Shown here one piece after another: positions 62,246 through 64,000 of a DNA stretch of 64,000 nucleotides. Positions within the stretch are counted from its first letter, which is position 1; each line of letters begins with the position of its first letter. This stretch comes from Fusobacterium sp. JB019 (GTDB lineage Bacteria > Fusobacteriota > Fusobacteriia > Fusobacteriales > Fusobacteriaceae), in the NCBI GenBank assembly GCA_030673965.1, contig JAUTCN010000022.1, forward strand, positions 57,087-121,086, written 5' to 3'. Both the position numbers and the translations under genes were made by a program. The notes beneath the pieces were generated by a model. It was given only the letters and a program-made list of their open reading frames with translations, was not told where the DNA came from and searched no databases.

Positions 62246-63757
62246 ATGCATAATTCAAGAGAGTATTTATTTTTGGGTATTTTAGCTTATTTTAATTTTC
62301 CTAAAAATTCAATTGGGAAGACAATAGCTGAGGCATTGAAAGAAATGGACTTAAAAAAGCTTTCCACTAATGATAATCTTTTAAAAAATGATGTTTATTT
62401 TAGAGGAGAAAAGTTTTTTTCAAAAGAAATGAATGATTGGATAATACATAAAATAGAAAACAGAACAGGGAAAAGTTCTCAAAACGTAAAATCAGGATTT
62501 TATGCAGTTGTATTTAAAAGAAAAGATGACTATGTTATTTCCTATAGAGGAAGTGAAACTTCTCCTTTAAAAGAAGCTTATAGAGATTTTATAGAAACAG
62601 ATTTGTTGATTGGTTTAGGGAAAAGACCTCTTCAATTTTTTGAGGGGGTAGAAGTTTTTGAGGGATTGATTAAAGAAGATATTAAGTTAAATCAAATTAG
62701 TCTAACTGGACATTCCTTAGGCGGTGGGATAGCTCAATTTGTAGCTATAATGGCTTATAAAAAATATATGAAGATTCCTTTAACTTATACATGGAATTCG
62801 GTAGGGATAAAAAGAGATGGGATAGTAAATTTTGATGATTTTTTTGAGTATGAAAAAATATTAGATAAATGTGGGCTTACAAAAGATGAAAAATTAATTT
62901 TTAACGATTTCAAGGAAAGTTATAATAATTTTATAATAAAAGAATTGAAAAAAAATAAGATAATAAGAGATAGAAAGACATTATTGGTAGATAAAAGTTA
63001 TGATTTTCAATTTGATATGACACAAGAATTTGTGGATTCTATATCTAAGCAAACTAATTTGAAAGAAATTTTAAAAAGATTACCATTTAAAAGAAGGAAA
63101 GAGTTGTTTTTAAATGAAAACTTTTTAGGGAAATTTTTCCAAATTGAAAAAATAGTAGAGAAAATTTATAGTGCTATAAAACTTCAAGAATTAATAAATG
63201 AAAATGAAATTTTCAAAGGGAAAATAATAAATTTTTGTCATTCTAAAGATTTGGTGAGTTTTTTGTTTCCTCATATAGGAACGACTTATCAAGTAGATTT
63301 AAATTTTTTAAAAAAAGATACGGTAAGAGTGAAAAAAGTTTTAAGAAATTTTAATATCTTTAGTAAATCAATACAAGACTATCATTTTGAAGATGTGTTT
63401 ATTCCTCTTTTAGATTCAAAAGGGATTTTTTCAAAAAAGGTATCTAATGATTATATAGCTAGCGCGGTTAGAAAGTTAATTTATAAAGAAGTTAATTTTA
63501 ATAGAGAATTTTTAGGAAGTTATTATTTAAATAAAGAATTATCAAAAGAAAATTATATAGAACAGAAACAAAAGATAATTTCTGGAATAAAAAAAACAAA
63601 GGAAAATATTTTATATAAAGAAAAAATATTAAATCAAATTGAAAATATGAAATATCAAGAATTGGTTGAATTATGGAATAAAATTATAAAAAAAATGGCT
63701 AGTCCGTACATAAATCAAGATATTTATGATCTGATTATTTTTAGAGAAAATTATTAA
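62246..63757 (+). CDS. Lipase-fold alpha/beta hydrolase (Mbeg1-like/DUF2974 type)
   Basis: A 503-residue protein. The N-terminal half has an alpha/beta-hydrolase core: the strand YVISYRGSETS (near 97-106) and the nucleophile elbow GHSLGG with Ser157. The later NFCHSKDLVSFLFPH segment near 330 probably holds the catalytic Asp and the downstream region a His. The C-terminal 150 residues are lysine-rich and unassigned. The nearest family I can suggest is Mbeg1-like (DUF2974) or class 3 lipase. No signal peptide is visible, so it is probably cytoplasmic. Substrate unknown. Confidence 0.75.
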   Translation: MHNSREYLFLGILAYFNFPKNSIGKTIAEALKEMDLKKLSTNDNLLKNDVYFRGEKFFSKEMNDWIIHKIENRTGKSSQNVKSGFYAVVFKRKDDYVISYRGSETSPLKEAYRDFIETDLLIGLGKRPLQFFEGVEVFEGLIKEDIKLNQISLTGHSLGGGIAQFVAIMAYKKYMKIPLTYTWNSVGIKRDGIVNFDDFFEYEKILDKCGLTKDEKLIFNDFKESYNNFIIKELKKNKIIRDRKTLLVDKSYDFQFDMTQEFVDSISKQTNLKEILKRLPFKRRKELFLNENFLGKFFQIEKIVEKIYSAIKLQELINENEIFKGKIINFCHSKDLVSFLFPHIGTTYQVDLNFLKKDTVRVKKVLRNFNIFSKSIQDYHFEDVFIPLLDSKGIFSKKVSNDYIASAVRKLIYKEVNFNREFLGSYYLNKELSKENYIEQKQKIISGIKKTKENILYKEKILNQIENMKYQELVELWNKIIKKMASPYINQDIYDLIIFRENY

Positions 63758-63759
63758 TA

Positions 63760-63834
63760 GCCACTTTAGCTTAGAGGGAAAGCCCTGTCATGGTAAGGCA
63801 GTTTAGGTTGGTTCGATTCCGACAAGTGGCACCA
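63760..63834 (+). tRNA. tRNA-Thr (anticodon GGT)
   Basis: A 75-base cloverleaf with encoded CCA. The acceptor stem is GCCACTT/AAGTGGC, D stem GCTT/AAGC with a short 7-base loop, anticodon stem CTGTC/GGCAG with one G-U pair, and T stem GTTGG/CCGAC with loop TTCGATT. The anticodon GGT (63792-63794) follows the expected T33. Position 32 is A, which is unusual, and the D loop is minimal. G1-C72 and C2-G71 agree with threonine identity. It starts 2 bases after the lipase-fold gene stop. Confidence 0.88.
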
Positions 63835-63869
63835 GAAATAAAAAAATAAAATAAAAGTAAAAAAAAATG

Positions 63870-63898
63870 TTGACATAAGTTGTGGAAAGTGGTATTAT
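63870..63898 (+). promoter_or_regulatory. Strong promoter, probably of an rRNA operon
   Basis: Perfect TTGACA (63870-63875) and TATTAT (63893-63898) with 17-base spacing, preceded by an A-rich stretch resembling an UP element. The downstream sequence looks like a 16S rRNA leader. Confidence 0.85.
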
Positions 63899-63904
63899 AC
63901 TTCT

Positions 63905-64000
63905 TGTCCGCAAGAGAAGCGAACGAAGGACATTAACAACAGAATAGAGAAGTTTAACAAGATAAGCAAGCAAACCTTAAATGGTGTTTAAAGAAACAAA
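63905..64000 (+). promoter_or_regulatory. Probable 16S rRNA leader region (runs off the window)
   Basis: No coding frame. It contains a CTTG-TCCG-CAAG hairpin near 63903-63914 and a boxA-like AGTTTAACAA (63951-63960), similar to antitermination boxA in rRNA operons. The 16S gene itself is not reached. The call rests on promoter strength, boxA-like sequence and higher G+C. Confidence 0.6.

Noticed and set aside
1..64000. CRISPR arrays, insertion sequences, prophage or integrase genes
   Set aside because: None seen: no regularly spaced direct repeats, no transposase, integrase or phage structural genes. Homopolymer A/T runs reflect base composition.

Overview
The window is strongly AT-rich and coding-dense, with almost no mobile DNA. 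Gene content points to an anaerobic, fermentative diderm of the Fusobacteriota. It has lipopolysaccharide-transport genes (lptC-lptA fused, lptB, lptF, lptG) beside Firmicute-like features: DisA and PgpH for cyclic di-AMP, mini-RNase III next to cysS, MutS2, RodA and MreB. It also carries a tryptophanase and sodium-coupled amino-acid uptake. The phylum call is inference from gene content and base composition; I cannot name the genus. Several genes appear to start at UUG or GUG, judged from ribosome-binding-site placement.

Layout. 1-4944: an operon of a partial radical-SAM (Elp3-like) gene, rng, coaD, radA and disA, closed by a terminator. 5046-6811: a cysteine-cluster protein, then rplM-rpsI behind a consensus promoter and a candidate structured leader. 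6952-9623 (minus): sstT, mscS and trxA. 9855-10539: a CoA-binding protein and rpmB converging on a shared terminator. 10694-13704: mutS2-ispD. 13780-18714: an unknown membrane-anchored protein, cysS, mrnC, mreB and holB. 18726-25732: a MocR-type regulator divergent from a five-gene operon (iron alcohol dehydrogenase, class II aldolase, NhaC-family permease, MtnA-like isomerase, MtnK-like kinase). 25825-30002: sbcDC. 30154-41103: dusB, mutS, lptCA, lptB, alaS, ruvX, secD, secF. 41168-49827: alr, an rRNA methyltransferase, cvpA, lptF, lptG, an M16 peptidase, dut, rodA and a pseudouridine synthase. 49941-55763: an amino-acid cassette (tryptophanase, two YheO/DauR-like regulators, an NSS symporter with a 33-residue MetS-like subunit) flanked by two paralogous small membrane proteins with identical leaders. 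55889-56972: a DUF368 protein and rpsT. 57185-63757: a RadC-like/DinG fusion helicase, pgpH, ybeY and a lipase-fold protein. 63760-64000: tRNA-Thr, then a strong promoter and leader that probably open an rRNA operon beyond the edge.

How the genes work together. The 20284-25732 operon fits salvage of the 5-deoxyribose and/or methylthioribose left by S-adenosylmethionine reactions. The kinase and isomerase would make a 1-phosphoketose, the aldolase would split it to DHAP plus an aldehyde, and the dehydrogenase would reduce the aldehyde. The tryptophanase cassette imports and degrades an aromatic amino acid. Its divergent tnaA and regulator promoters share a 27-bp element (24/27 identical) that is a strong operator candidate. 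Envelope genes (Lpt, MreB, RodA, Alr, DUF368), DNA repair (RadA, DisA, MutS, MutS2, SbcCD, DinG) and translation genes make up the rest.

The most noteworthy points are the salvage operon with its uncharacterised permease and regulator, the RadC-type JAMM domain fused to a DinG helicase, the tnaA operator and structured leader, the duplicated small-membrane-protein modules, and the LptC-LptA fusion.
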